Assembly (NCBI GenBank): GCA_016871255.1
Contig: VFZH01000007.1
Location: 1 to 54,590 of the forward strand
Source: Acidimicrobiia bacterium
GTDB lineage: Bacteria; Acidobacteriota; Vicinamibacteria; Vicinamibacterales; UBA2999
Length of the DNA: 54,590 bases
Direction: 5' to 3'
Part shown: in pieces, positions 28,220-37,512 of the stretch
How the letters are laid out: every line of letters starts with the position of its first letter
Position numbering within the stretch: position 1 is the first letter of the stretch
Notes under the pieces: model-generated
What the model saw: the letters and a program-made list of their open reading frames with translations, nothing else
The model's database searches: none
Told to the model about the DNA's origin: nothing
Position numbers and translations under genes: made by a program

Positions 28220-29857
28220 GTCGCCCGATGCCGCCGGATCCCTATCGCTACTTCCGCATCGAGGTGCGCGAGCTCCTCGACGAGATGGGACGCCTGCTGC
28301 TGGCGCCCGCGGATGGGCCCGGCGCCGGGCCTGACGATGCGCCGGCCCGACTGCGCCGGCTGACACACACGTTGAAGGGGGCCGCGGCGGTCGTCGGAGA
28401 GACCGGCATCGCGGAGGCGGCGCACACCATCGAAGATCTGCTGGCAGGGACCGGTACCGGTGGGGGTGAGGCGGGCCCCGTCCGGCATCGGCTCCTCGAG
28501 ATCTACGACTGCATCGTCGAACGCGCCTCGGCGCTCGGCGCTCCGCGTCCGCCGAGCGGCGAGGCCGGGCGCACGTTCGCGGACGTCGTCAGGGAGCGGC
28601 CCGGCGCGGACGAACTCGAGGCGTTGCAGGCCGATCTGGCCGAGGTGCATGCCGGGGTGTCTTCAGCGGCGTCGGTGGTGGCGCGGCTGGATCGCGCTCG
28701 CCGTCTCACGGAGGAACTGCGGGACAGCCTGGCCACCCTCGCGGGGCGGCTGGACTCGCCGGAGCAGGCCCGGGACCTCGACCGGTCGCGCCAGCTCGGC
28801 GAGGACCTTCGTGAGCTGCTCCGCGGTGATGCCCGCGACGTCGCGCGCGAGGTGGACGGCGCCGTCAGGACGCTGGGGAGCGCCCGGGCCGCAGTCGACC
28901 GGCTGCGCCTCGTGCCGGTCAGCTCGCTGTTCACGCCGCTCGGCCGCGTCGTGCGCGAGACCGCCCGCTCGACCGGCAGGCTGGTGCGATTCGAGGCATC
29001 GGGCGACGTGCGTCTGGACGAGGGCGCCACGGCGGTGCTGCGGCCGGCGCTCGTGCAGCTCGTGCGCAATGCGGTGGCTCACGGGATCGAGCCGCCCGAA
29101 CGGCGGGTGGCGGCGGGCAAGCGCGAGGAAGGCACGGTGTGGCTGCGGGTCAGCCGTCCGGGCGAAATGGTGTCCTTCTCGTGTGAGGACGATGGCGGGG
29201 GCGTAGACATCGAGGCCGTCCGGACAAAGGTGGGTGCGGGTCCCGCGGTGCCGCCAGCGGACATCCTGTCGCGGCTGCTCGACGGTGGCATCAGCACGGC
29301 CGAGAGGGTGACGGGTGACGCGGGGCGCGGAGTCGGGCTCGACGTGGTCCGGGAGGCCGGCGCGCGGCTGGGGGGGGCGGGTCGATCTCCGCACCGCGCT
29401 CGGCCGCGGCACGACGTTCGAGATCACGGTGCGGCCGGCGTTGGCGACCCGGAAGGGGCTGCTCGTGGCGATCGGGTCCCAGGTCGTGGCCCTGCCCGGT
29501 GAAGCGGTCTGCGGCGCACGTCTCGTGCCGGCCCAGGCCTCGCGGGCGGGATCGACCATCGACTGGGAGGGCGCACCGATTCCGCTCGCGTCGCTCTCCC
29601 GAATCGTGACCGGTACCGAGGACGACCCGGTTGGAAGCCGGTTTCCGGCGGTGGTGCTGCGGTCGCGCGGGACCTGCGCGGCATTCAGCGTCCAGCGCGT
29701 GCTGGCTCTGGAGGAGATCGTGACGGCCCCGGTGGCGGCCGATGTGCCCTGCGCGCGTATCGTGGCAGCTGTGTCACTGGACCAGGACAGCCGGGTGCGC
29801 CTCGTGCTCGACCCCGGTGCGCTCGTGGCCACCGCCTGCGGAGACGGCGCCGGCTGA
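28216..29857 (+). pseudogene. cheA: CheA-type histidine kinase gene split by a frameshift at a G8 tract (fragments 28216-29502 and about 29378-29857)
   Basis: Hpt THTLKGAAAVVG, HATPase LVRNAVAHGIEPPERR and GRGVGLDVVREAGARLGG; C-terminal CheW-like domain GGRVDLRTALGRGTTFEITVRPALATRKGLLVAIGSQVVALP continues in another frame. Confidence 0.9.
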
Positions 29858-30924
29858 TGTCTCCGATCCGCGTGCTCGTCGTCGAGGACTCGCTGACCGT
29901 GCGCCGCTACCTGGTGGACGTGTTGTCACGCGATCCCGCATTCACCGTGGTCGGCGAGGCCGGCAGCGGCCGGGCGGCCGTCCAGCTGACCGGGCAGCTC
30001 TCGCCGGACGTGGTGACGATGGACATCGTCATGCCCGGCGGCAACGGTCTGGAGGCGACCGAACAGATCATGGCCCACCGCCCGACGCCCATCCTGATCG
30101 TGTCGTCCGCGACGAACCGCGGCGAGCAGTTCTCCACCTGTCACGCGCTGGCGGCAGGGGCGGTCGATGTGCTCGACAAGCCTGACGCGCAGCGGGCGGG
30201 CGCGGACTGGGAACGCCGGTTCCTGTTGTCGGTGAAGCTCGTGTCCCGGGTCCGCGTCATCACGCACCCTCGCGGGATGTGGACGGCTCTGCCGGAACGC
30301 CCGGCGGCCGCCGTCCCGTTGCCGGGCACCGGACCCGTCCCGCGAGTGTGCAGGGCCGTCGCCATCGGCGCGTCGACCGGCGGACCCGCGGCTCTGGTGA
30401 AGGTGCTGGCGGCCCTGCCGAAACCCTTCGCGCTGCCCGTGATGATCGTGCTGCACATCGGCGATCCGTTCGCGATGGCGTTCACCGAATGGCTGGCGGG
30501 ACAGACCGGCCAGCGTGTCGGTTTCGCGCGGCATGGCCAGAGGGTGTCGGACCGGGCAGGGGAGGTGCTGATGGCGCCGCCCGGGGCGCACCTGGTGGTG
30601 CGGGACGGACGGTCGGTCCTCACCTACGCACCGGAGCGGCACTCCTGCCGCCCGTCCGTGGACGCGCTGTTCGAGTCGGTCGCCCGCGAGTACGGCGCAG
30701 GCGGGGCCGCGTGCCTGCTGACCGGAATGGGCCGCGACGGGGCCTCCGGGATGCTGGAGGTCCGCCGAGCCGGGGGGGTCACGATCGCGCAGGACGAGGC
30801 GACGTCGGTGGTCTTCGGGATGCCGCGCGAAGCCATCCGGATCGGGGCCGCTGAACAGGTGCTGCCGATCGACAGGATCGGCGCGGCCATCGCGCGTCTG
30901 GCGCCGGCCGGAAGGGCCGCATGA
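29857..30924 (+). CDS. cheB: Protein-glutamate methylesterase
   Basis: REC domain RVLVVEDSLTVRRYLVDVL plus CheB catalytic motifs GASTGGPAALVKVLAAL, IVLHIGDPFA and LLTGMGRDGASGM. Confidence 0.96.
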   Translation: MSPIRVLVVEDSLTVRRYLVDVLSRDPAFTVVGEAGSGRAAVQLTGQLSPDVVTMDIVMPGGNGLEATEQIMAHRPTPILIVSSATNRGEQFSTCHALAAGAVDVLDKPDAQRAGADWERRFLLSVKLVSRVRVITHPRGMWTALPERPAAAVPLPGTGPVPRVCRAVAIGASTGGPAALVKVLAALPKPFALPVMIVLHIGDPFAMAFTEWLAGQTGQRVGFARHGQRVSDRAGEVLMAPPGAHLVVRDGRSVLTYAPERHSCRPSVDALFESVAREYGAGGAACLLTGMGRDGASGMLEVRRAGGVTIAQDEATSVVFGMPREAIRIGAAEQVLPIDRIGAAIARLAPAGRAA

Positions 30925-32918
30925 AGGCGCGCGTACTGGTGGTGGATGACAGCCTGACGGTTCGCATGGACCTGGCCGAGGCATTCGAAGCTGCCGGCTT
31001 CGACGTCGTGGCGTGCGCGACGCTGGCCGAGGCGCGGGCCGCCCTGGAGGCGGGTGTGCCGGACGTGCTCGTGACCGACCACGTGCTGCCGGACGGCTAC
31101 GGAACGGACCTCGTCCGAGCGGTCCGTTCCGGCGAGTTCGAGGGCCTCCCGGCCATCCTGATGCTGTCCACCGAGGCCGAGGTGGGTGATCGGATACACG
31201 GGCTCCAGAGCGGCGCCGACGAGTACGTGGGGAAGCCCTACGACACCGGGTACCTGGTCGCACGAACGCGGGAGCTGTTGCGGCTCGTCGACGGGGCGGA
31301 CCGGTCCGCGGGTACGCCTACGGTCCTCGTAATCGACGGTGGCGGGAACGGCAGCAGGCGATTCGAAGGGGCGCTGGAGTCCGCGGGGTACGACGTGCGG
31401 GTGGCGGCGACGGGTGAAGACGGCTTGCGGCTGGCGGCGGTGATGCGGCCGGAGGCGATCGTCGTGGACAGCACGTTGCCCGGACTCGACGGTGAGGCCG
31501 TGATCCGGCGCGTGAAGCTGGATGTGGCGCTGCGCAACACGCCGTGCCTGCTGCTGACCGCGCCGGATGGCGCCGAGGTCTCGGCGGAGCTGCGTGCGCT
31601 GGATGCCGGGGCCGATGGCGTCGTGGTGCGGAACGAGGAGCCGGCCGCCATGCTGGCCCGGCTGGACGCGGCACGCCGCGGCCGCATGGCGCACGCCGGT
31701 GCGCAGACCCGGAGCCTCGCCGGTCCCAGGCGCGTCCTGGTGGTGGAGGCGGAGCCGGCGGCGGCCGAACGCGTCGCGGCGGCGCTGCGCCCCGATGGCT
31801 ACGATGTCGTCCTCGCGAGATCGGGGGAGGATGCGGCCGGACTGCTGGCCGTCCAGGCGATCGATTGCATCCTGCTCGGACACGACCCGTCCGCTGGCGC
31901 GCTCGAGACGTGCAGCCGGATCAAGGCGGCGCCCGCCGTCCGCGACATCCCGCTCGTCGCCCTGGCGGCCGATACGGCGGCTGCCATCGAGAGCCTGAGT
32001 GCCGGCGCGGACGATGCCTTCGGCCGGGACGGGGACGGGGACGCGCTGCGGGCGCGCGTCCGGGCGCAGATCCGGCGCCGTCAGATGGAGGACGAGCAGC
32101 GCCGCGTCCGGGAAGCCCTGCTGCAGTCTCATCTCGAAGCGGCGAACGCCCGGGCGGCGCGGGAGCTGGCCGAGGCGCGCGCCGTCCTCGTCGAAGAACT
32201 GGAGCGCAAGAACCGGGAGCTCGAATCGTTCAGTTACTCCGTGTCGCACGACCTGCGGGCGCCGCTACGGAGCATCGACGGGTTCAGCCAGGCGCTCCAG
32301 GAGGACTGCGAACCGCTGCTCGACCGGGCGAGTCGCGAGCACCTGCGTCGCGTGCGGATGGCGGCGCGGCGGATGGGCGAGCTGATCGACGACCTGCTGC
32401 ACCTGTCGCGCGTCGGCCGGGCCGGGATGCACCGGGCGCCGGTCAGCCTCTCGGACGTGGCGATGGCCGTGGTTGCCGACCTGAGGCGCCAGCATCCCGA
32501 CCGGGAGGTGACGGCCGACATCGAGCCGGGGTTGGCCGCAGACGCCGACGTGCGCCTGGTGCGGGTGCTGCTGGAGAACCTGTTGGGCAACGCCTGGAAG
32601 TTCACCGGTGAGGTCGACGCGCCTCGCGTCGGGTTCCGGTCGGAGGGAGACCCGTGCGAGCCGGTCTTCGTCGTGCACGACAACGGGGCGGGCTTCGACA
32701 TGCGGTACGCCGCGAAGCTGTTCCAGCCGTTCCAGCGGCTGCACGACGACACCCGGTTCCCCGGCACCGGCATCGGCCTCGCGACCGTCTACCGCATCGT
32801 CGAGCGGCACGGCGGGCGCGTGTGGGCGGAGGGCGCACCGGGCCGCGGCGCCACGTTCCACTTCACGCTTCCGGCGTCGCGCGCGGCCGACAGACTCGGG
32901 GTCGCGCACGCCGTGTAG
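30921..32918 (+). CDS. Hybrid protein: three receiver-like domains followed by a histidine kinase
   Basis: Three CheY-like repeats starting ARVLVVDDSLTV, PTVLVIDGGGNG and RRVLVVEAEPAA, then SYSVSHDLRAPLRSIDGFSQAL (HisKA) and HATPase. Confidence 0.9.
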   Translation: MKARVLVVDDSLTVRMDLAEAFEAAGFDVVACATLAEARAALEAGVPDVLVTDHVLPDGYGTDLVRAVRSGEFEGLPAILMLSTEAEVGDRIHGLQSGADEYVGKPYDTGYLVARTRELLRLVDGADRSAGTPTVLVIDGGGNGSRRFEGALESAGYDVRVAATGEDGLRLAAVMRPEAIVVDSTLPGLDGEAVIRRVKLDVALRNTPCLLLTAPDGAEVSAELRALDAGADGVVVRNEEPAAMLARLDAARRGRMAHAGAQTRSLAGPRRVLVVEAEPAAAERVAAALRPDGYDVVLARSGEDAAGLLAVQAIDCILLGHDPSAGALETCSRIKAAPAVRDIPLVALAADTAAAIESLSAGADDAFGRDGDGDALRARVRAQIRRRQMEDEQRRVREALLQSHLEAANARAARELAEARAVLVEELERKNRELESFSYSVSHDLRAPLRSIDGFSQALQEDCEPLLDRASREHLRRVRMAARRMGELIDDLLHLSRVGRAGMHRAPVSLSDVAMAVVADLRRQHPDREVTADIEPGLAADADVRLVRVLLENLLGNAWKFTGEVDAPRVGFRSEGDPCEPVFVVHDNGAGFDMRYAAKLFQPFQRLHDDTRFPGTGIGLATVYRIVERHGGRVWAEGAPGRGATFHFTLPASRAADRLGVAHAV

Positions 32919-32995
32919 GACATGAGCGCACACGAGGGGACAGAGGTGAAGCTCGCGCGCGCAGCGGGGTCGTGTTCGGCGCAGGCGTGCCGATA

Positions 32996-34996
32996 ATGAA
33001 GACCAGCCGCATGATCGAACAGGTTGAAGCGCTGAACGGTCTGAAGGCGCTGATCGTCGAGGACTCGCCCGACGACGCCGAACTGCTGCTGCGCCACCTC
33101 CGGCGGCAGGGTCTCGAGATCGCCTTCCTCCGAGTCCAGACCGCGCCTGCGATGCGACAGGCGCTGTCGGACGAGGACTGGGACGTCGTCCTCTCCGACT
33201 ACTCCATGCCGGAGTTCAGCGCCGAGGAGGCGCTGGGGATCCTTAAGGAGAGCGGGCTCGACATCCCCTTCATCATCGTGTCGGGCACGATCGGGGAGGA
33301 GACCGCCGTGCGCTCCCTCAAGGCGGGTGCGCACGACTTCCTGGTGAAGTCGCAGTTGAGCCGGCTGGTGCCGGCGCTCCAGCGCGAGGTCCGGGAAGCC
33401 GCGCGCCGCCGGCGCCTGCGCGCCACCGAGTTGCGGTTGTCCGAAACCCGGGAGCGCATGCGCTTCGCGCTCGATGCGTCGGGGGTCGGCACCTGGGAGA
33501 CCGAACTGGCCACCGGCGCGACGGTCTGGTCGGAGGTGTTCGAGCGGATGCACGGCGTGGCGGCGGGAGGCTTCGCCGGCACGCTCGAGGCCCTCCTGGT
33601 GCTGGTACACGCGAACGATCGGGAGAGCGTCCGGGACCGCCTGGCGCAGGCGCGGTCGAACCACGGCGATCTCCGCTACGAGTACCGCGTGGTCCGCGCC
33701 GACGGGTCCACGCGATGGATCGCGTCGATTGGACGCACGTTCTATCACGATGACGGCCGGCCCGTTCGCGCGGCGGGCATCGGCATCGATATCACGTCAC
33801 AGAAGGAGTACGAGGAGCATCTGCGGCAGGTGCAGCGGATGGAGTCGATCGGGAACCTGGCCGGCGGCGTCGCCCACGACTTCAACAACCTGCTCAGCGT
33901 GATCGACGGCTACAGCCACTTCCTGATGGAGCGTCTGGCCGCGGACGCCGAGGCGATGGCCGATCTCCGGGAAGTGCGAAGCGCCGTGACGCGCGCGTCG
34001 GAGCTCACGCGCCAGTTGCTGGCCTTCAGCCGGCGGCAGGTGCTCGAACCGCACGTCGTTTCGTTGAACGATCTGGTCGGAGGCCTGCAGAAGATGTTGC
34101 GCCGCCTGATCGAGGAGAACGTCCGGATCGAGTGCGACCTGGCGCCAGGGCTGCCCCCGGTCCACGTGGATCCCGGCCAGATCGACCAGGTCCTGGTGAA
34201 CCTCGCGGTCAACGCCCGTGACGCCATGCCGGACGGCGGCGTGCTGACCATCGAGACGTCGCAGGTGGAGTTGCGCGCAGACGACGCCAGGCGGCACGAG
34301 CCGCTCCAGCCGGGCCCTCACGTGGCGCTCTCGGTGCGCGACACCGGCTCCGGCATGGCGCCCGACGTGCTGGCCCGTGCGTTCGAGCCGTTCTTCACGA
34401 CGAAGCCTGTCGGCCAGGGGACCGGCCTCGGCCTGGCCACGGTCTACGGCATCGTCCGGCAGAGCGGGGGACGGATCGACGTGACGAGCGAGCCGGGAGC
34501 GGGCACGACGTTCCGCCTGTACTTCCCGGCGATGACCGGCCGGGAGCCCGAGAAGCTGTCCGACCTGCGCGCGCCGAGCGCCGGAACGACGGGGACCGAG
34601 ACGCTGCTCGTCGTGGAAGACGATCGCACGCTGCGGATCCTCGACGAGCGGATCCTCCGCCGGCTGGGGTACGAGGTGCTGATGGCTGCCGACGGGACGG
34701 AGGCGCGGCGGCTGTGCGCATCCCACGCCGGACCGGTACACGTGCTGCTGACCGACGTCATCATACCGGGAGGCAGCGGTCCCGCCCTGGCCGAGTGGAT
34801 CGTCCGTGAGCGGCCCGGAATCAGAGTCGTCTACATGTCCGGCTACACGGACAACACGATCGCGCACCACGGCGTGCTGGCGCCGGGGACGCACTTCGTG
34901 CAGAAACCGTTCACGTCGGATCAGCTCGCCCGCAAGATCCGCGAGGCGTTGTCGGACTCGATCCACCCGCCGCCTACGACGCGATCGCCGTCGTAG
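32996..34996 (+). CDS. Hybrid sensor histidine kinase: REC-PAS-HisKA-HATPase-REC
   Basis: KALIVEDSPDDAELLLRHL; PAS DLRYEYRVVRADGSTRWIASIGRTFYHDDGRPVRAAGIGIDITSQKE; VAHDFNNLLSVIDGY; terminal LLVVEDDRTLRIL...LLTDVIIPGGSG...QKPFTSDQLARKIREAL. Confidence 0.92.
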   Translation: MKTSRMIEQVEALNGLKALIVEDSPDDAELLLRHLRRQGLEIAFLRVQTAPAMRQALSDEDWDVVLSDYSMPEFSAEEALGILKESGLDIPFIIVSGTIGEETAVRSLKAGAHDFLVKSQLSRLVPALQREVREAARRRRLRATELRLSETRERMRFALDASGVGTWETELATGATVWSEVFERMHGVAAGGFAGTLEALLVLVHANDRESVRDRLAQARSNHGDLRYEYRVVRADGSTRWIASIGRTFYHDDGRPVRAAGIGIDITSQKEYEEHLRQVQRMESIGNLAGGVAHDFNNLLSVIDGYSHFLMERLAADAEAMADLREVRSAVTRASELTRQLLAFSRRQVLEPHVVSLNDLVGGLQKMLRRLIEENVRIECDLAPGLPPVHVDPGQIDQVLVNLAVNARDAMPDGGVLTIETSQVELRADDARRHEPLQPGPHVALSVRDTGSGMAPDVLARAFEPFFTTKPVGQGTGLGLATVYGIVRQSGGRIDVTSEPGAGTTFRLYFPAMTGREPEKLSDLRAPSAGTTGTETLLVVEDDRTLRILDERILRRLGYEVLMAADGTEARRLCASHAGPVHVLLTDVIIPGGSGPALAEWIVRERPGIRVVYMSGYTDNTIAHHGVLAPGTHFVQKPFTSDQLARKIREALSDSIHPPPTTRSPS

Positions 34997-36015
34997 AAGA
35001 CGGCAGCCTGGCCGGGCGCGACGGCGCTCTGCGCCGTCAGGAACCGCACTTCGGCGCGGCCGTCGTCGAGCGCCCGGACGCGCGCGGGCGCAGCCGGGTG
35101 CCGGTAGCGCACCTGCGTGGCCACCTCCAGCCACCCGTTCGGGGGCACGCCGCTGATCCAGTTGACCGACGAGGCGCGCAGCGTCGTGCGCTCCAGGGCC
35201 GCTCGCGGTCCCACGGTCACCGTGCCCGTGCCGGCGTCCAGGGCGAGGACGTAGAGCGGCGCCGGGGCGGAGACGCCCAGGCCCTTGCGCTGTCCCACGG
35301 TGAATCGGTGCACGCCGTCGTGACGGCCCAGCGTGCGTCCGTCTTCGTGCACGATGGCGCCTGCCCGGCGGCTGTCGGGCGCACGGCGCTCGACGAAGTC
35401 GGCGTAGCTGCCGGACGGGACGAAGCAGATCTCCTGGCTGTCCGGCTTGTCGGCCACCGCCAGCCCCAGGTGTCGTGCCCGCTCCCGGACGGCGGCCTTG
35501 GTCAGAGGTCCGACCGGGAAGCAGGCGGCCGACAACTGCGCCTGCGTGAGCGAGAACAGGAAGTAGGACTGGTCCTTGGCCGGGTCGGCGCCGCGCCTCA
35601 GCGCCCGGACTCCGTCAGCCTCCTCGGTGACCTGCGCGTAGTGGCCGGTGGCGACGAGGCCGGCACCCAGACCCTCGGCGCGATCGAGCAGCGTCGAGAA
35701 CTTCAGGTCGCTGTTGCAGTGGGCGCAGGGCAGCGGCGTGCGTCCCGCCGTGTACTCGGAGACGAAGTTGGCGACGACCGTCCGCTCGAACTGCTGCTCG
35801 AAGTTCAGGATGTAGTGCGGAATCCCCAGCGCTCCGGCCGTGCGCCTCGCGTCGTGGAGGTCGTCGAGCGTGCAGCAGCCGCCGAACCGGGTGTCGCCGT
35901 CGCGCTGGTCGTACAGCTGCATCGACAGCCCGATCACGTCGTGCCCCTGCTCGACGAGCAGCGCGGCCGCGACGGACGAGTCCACGCCGCCCGACATGGC
36001 GACGATCACTTTCAT
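34921..36015 (-). CDS. mnmA: tRNA-specific 2-thiouridylase
   Basis: MKVIVAMSGGVDSSVAAALLVEQGHDVIGLSMQLYD...DFVERRAPDSRRAGAIV...GQAAVFYDGDRVVGGGWI. Confidence 0.96.
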   Translation of the reverse strand: MKVIVAMSGGVDSSVAAALLVEQGHDVIGLSMQLYDQRDGDTRFGGCCTLDDLHDARRTAGALGIPHYILNFEQQFERTVVANFVSEYTAGRTPLPCAHCNSDLKFSTLLDRAEGLGAGLVATGHYAQVTEEADGVRALRRGADPAKDQSYFLFSLTQAQLSAACFPVGPLTKAAVRERARHLGLAVADKPDSQEICFVPSGSYADFVERRAPDSRRAGAIVHEDGRTLGRHDGVHRFTVGQRKGLGVSAPAPLYVLALDAGTGTVTVGPRAALERTTLRASSVNWISGVPPNGWLEVATQVRYRHPAAPARVRALDDGRAEVRFLTAQSAVAPGQAAVFYDGDRVVGGGWIESDNASRILRAS

Positions 36016-36020
36016 TCGTG

Positions 36021-36186
36021 CAAGTCCCACATCCCGAATCCCAAGACCCAAGCCGAATCCCAACGCCCGAGACGCAACGCAGACCTCACGCTTCTATCCT
36101 CAATCGCCAATCCTGACTCGTCAATGCAATCACCAATCCTCACTCGTCAATGCAATCACCAATCCGCAATCGCGAATCCCCAATGA
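36021..36186 (+). repeat. C-rich dispersed element, copy B (core CCCAAGCCGAATCCCA at 36047-36062) plus a CAATCACCAATCC module
   Basis: CAAGTCCCACATCCCGAATCCCAAGACCCAAGCCGAATCCCAACGCCC ... CAATCGCCAATCC ... CAATCACCAATCC. Confidence 0.7.
36116..36165 (+). repeat. Tandem duplication, period 26 bp, 24-bp identical copies
   Basis: ACTCGTCAATGCAATCACCAATCC at 36116-36139 and 36142-36165. Confidence 0.9.
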
Positions 36187-37347
36187 TCATTGCCGTGTCG
36201 TTCGCGTCAGCGACCGCAGCTTGTCCACGATCCGTGGCAGGACCTCGATCGTCCGGTCGATCTGTGCCTCGTCGTTGCCTGCCCCCAGGCTGAACCGGAT
36301 CGAGTTCTGCGTCCGGTGCGCGGGGAATCCCATCGCCTTGAGGACGTGCGAGGGTTCGAGCGTGCCCGACGAGCAGGCCGAGCCGGTGGAGACGGCGATG
36401 CCTTCGAGGTCCAGCGCAATCAGGAGCGACTCGGCCTCGACGCGGTCGAAGCTGATGTTGGTCGTGTTCGGGACGCGGGGCTCGATGCCGTTGACCACCG
36501 TCCCGGGCACGGCGGAGAGGATACCTCGCTCGAGGCGATCGCGGAGGATCCCCAGGGTGCCGGCGGCGGGCAGTTTCTCGCGGGCGAGGGCGGCGGCCAC
36601 GCCGAAACCGACGATGCCCGGGACGTTTTCGGTGCCTGCGCGCCGGCCGCGCTCCTGGCGCCCGCCCGCGGTCAGCCGCTGCAGGCGCACACCGCGGCGG
36701 ATCCAGAGCGCCCCGACGCCCTTGGGGCCGTTCAGCTTGTGCGCCGACAGGCTCAGGAGATCGACGCCGAGTCCCGTGACGTCGACGGGAACCTTGCCGG
36801 CCGCCTGCACCGCGTCGGTGTGGACGAGTGCGCCACGAGCGTGCGCGCGAGCGGCCAGCTCGGCGACCGGCTGGATCGTGCCGACCTCGTTGTTGGCGAG
36901 CATCACCGAGACGAGCGCCGTGTCGTCGGTCAGCGCGGTGTCGAGCGCGTCCCGGGACACGATGCCGGATGGGCCGACCGGCAGGAGCGTCGTGCGCCAG
37001 CCACGCCGGGCCAGCGCCTTCAGCGTGTTCAGCACCGCCTCGTGCTCGATCGCGGTGGCGATCAGGTGCCGCCTGCCGACGGTTTCGAGTGCCTCGGCCA
37101 CGCCCCGGATGGCGTAGTTGTCGCTTTCGGTGCCGCCACCCGTGAACACGACGTCTCCCTCGCGGGCGCCGATCAGCGCCGCGACCGCCGCACGGGCCTC
37201 GTCGAGCAGCGCCCTGGCCCGCTGTCCGAACGTGTGGATGCTCGACGGGTTGCCGAAGCTCTCCCGGAGTACATGGGCCATCCGCTCGGCGACAGCGGGA
37301 TCCACCGGGCTCGTGGCATTGTGGTCCAGGTACACGCGCATGCTCAT
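36187..37347 (-). CDS. iscS: Cysteine desulfurase (NifS/IscS family)
   Basis: VYLDHNATSPVDPAV, VFTGGGTESDNYAIRGV, SLSAHKLNGPKGVGALWIRRG, VSTGSACSSGTLEPSHVLKAMG. Confidence 0.95.
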   Translation of the reverse strand: MSMRVYLDHNATSPVDPAVAERMAHVLRESFGNPSSIHTFGQRARALLDEARAAVAALIGAREGDVVFTGGGTESDNYAIRGVAEALETVGRRHLIATAIEHEAVLNTLKALARRGWRTTLLPVGPSGIVSRDALDTALTDDTALVSVMLANNEVGTIQPVAELAARAHARGALVHTDAVQAAGKVPVDVTGLGVDLLSLSAHKLNGPKGVGALWIRRGVRLQRLTAGGRQERGRRAGTENVPGIVGFGVAAALAREKLPAAGTLGILRDRLERGILSAVPGTVVNGIEPRVPNTTNISFDRVEAESLLIALDLEGIAVSTGSACSSGTLEPSHVLKAMGFPAHRTQNSIRFSLGAGNDEAQIDRTIEVLPRIVDKLRSLTRTTRQ

Positions 37348-37390
37348 GGCGATCGTATCAAGTTGCGCTAACTCTCAGCAATAAAAGGAC

Positions 37391-37420
37391 TAGACACCCT
37401 TCGGCCGACTCACCTATACT
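37391..37420 (+). promoter_or_regulatory. Sigma70-like promoter upstream of the bactofilin gene
   Basis: TAGACA-N18-TATACT (5/6 matches in each hexamer). Confidence 0.5.
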
Positions 37421-37512
37421 CCGGGCTTCAGGTCCGTTGCGGGTTCTCGGTGGCATCTCGCTGCGGTTGGATGGGCAGGCGTCACCACGCCTCGTCAGCC
37501 AGGGGACAAGCT

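Noticed and set aside
36116-36165. CRISPR array
   Set aside because: Only two 24-bp copies separated by 2 bp, no spacers, no cas genes; this is a tandem duplication.
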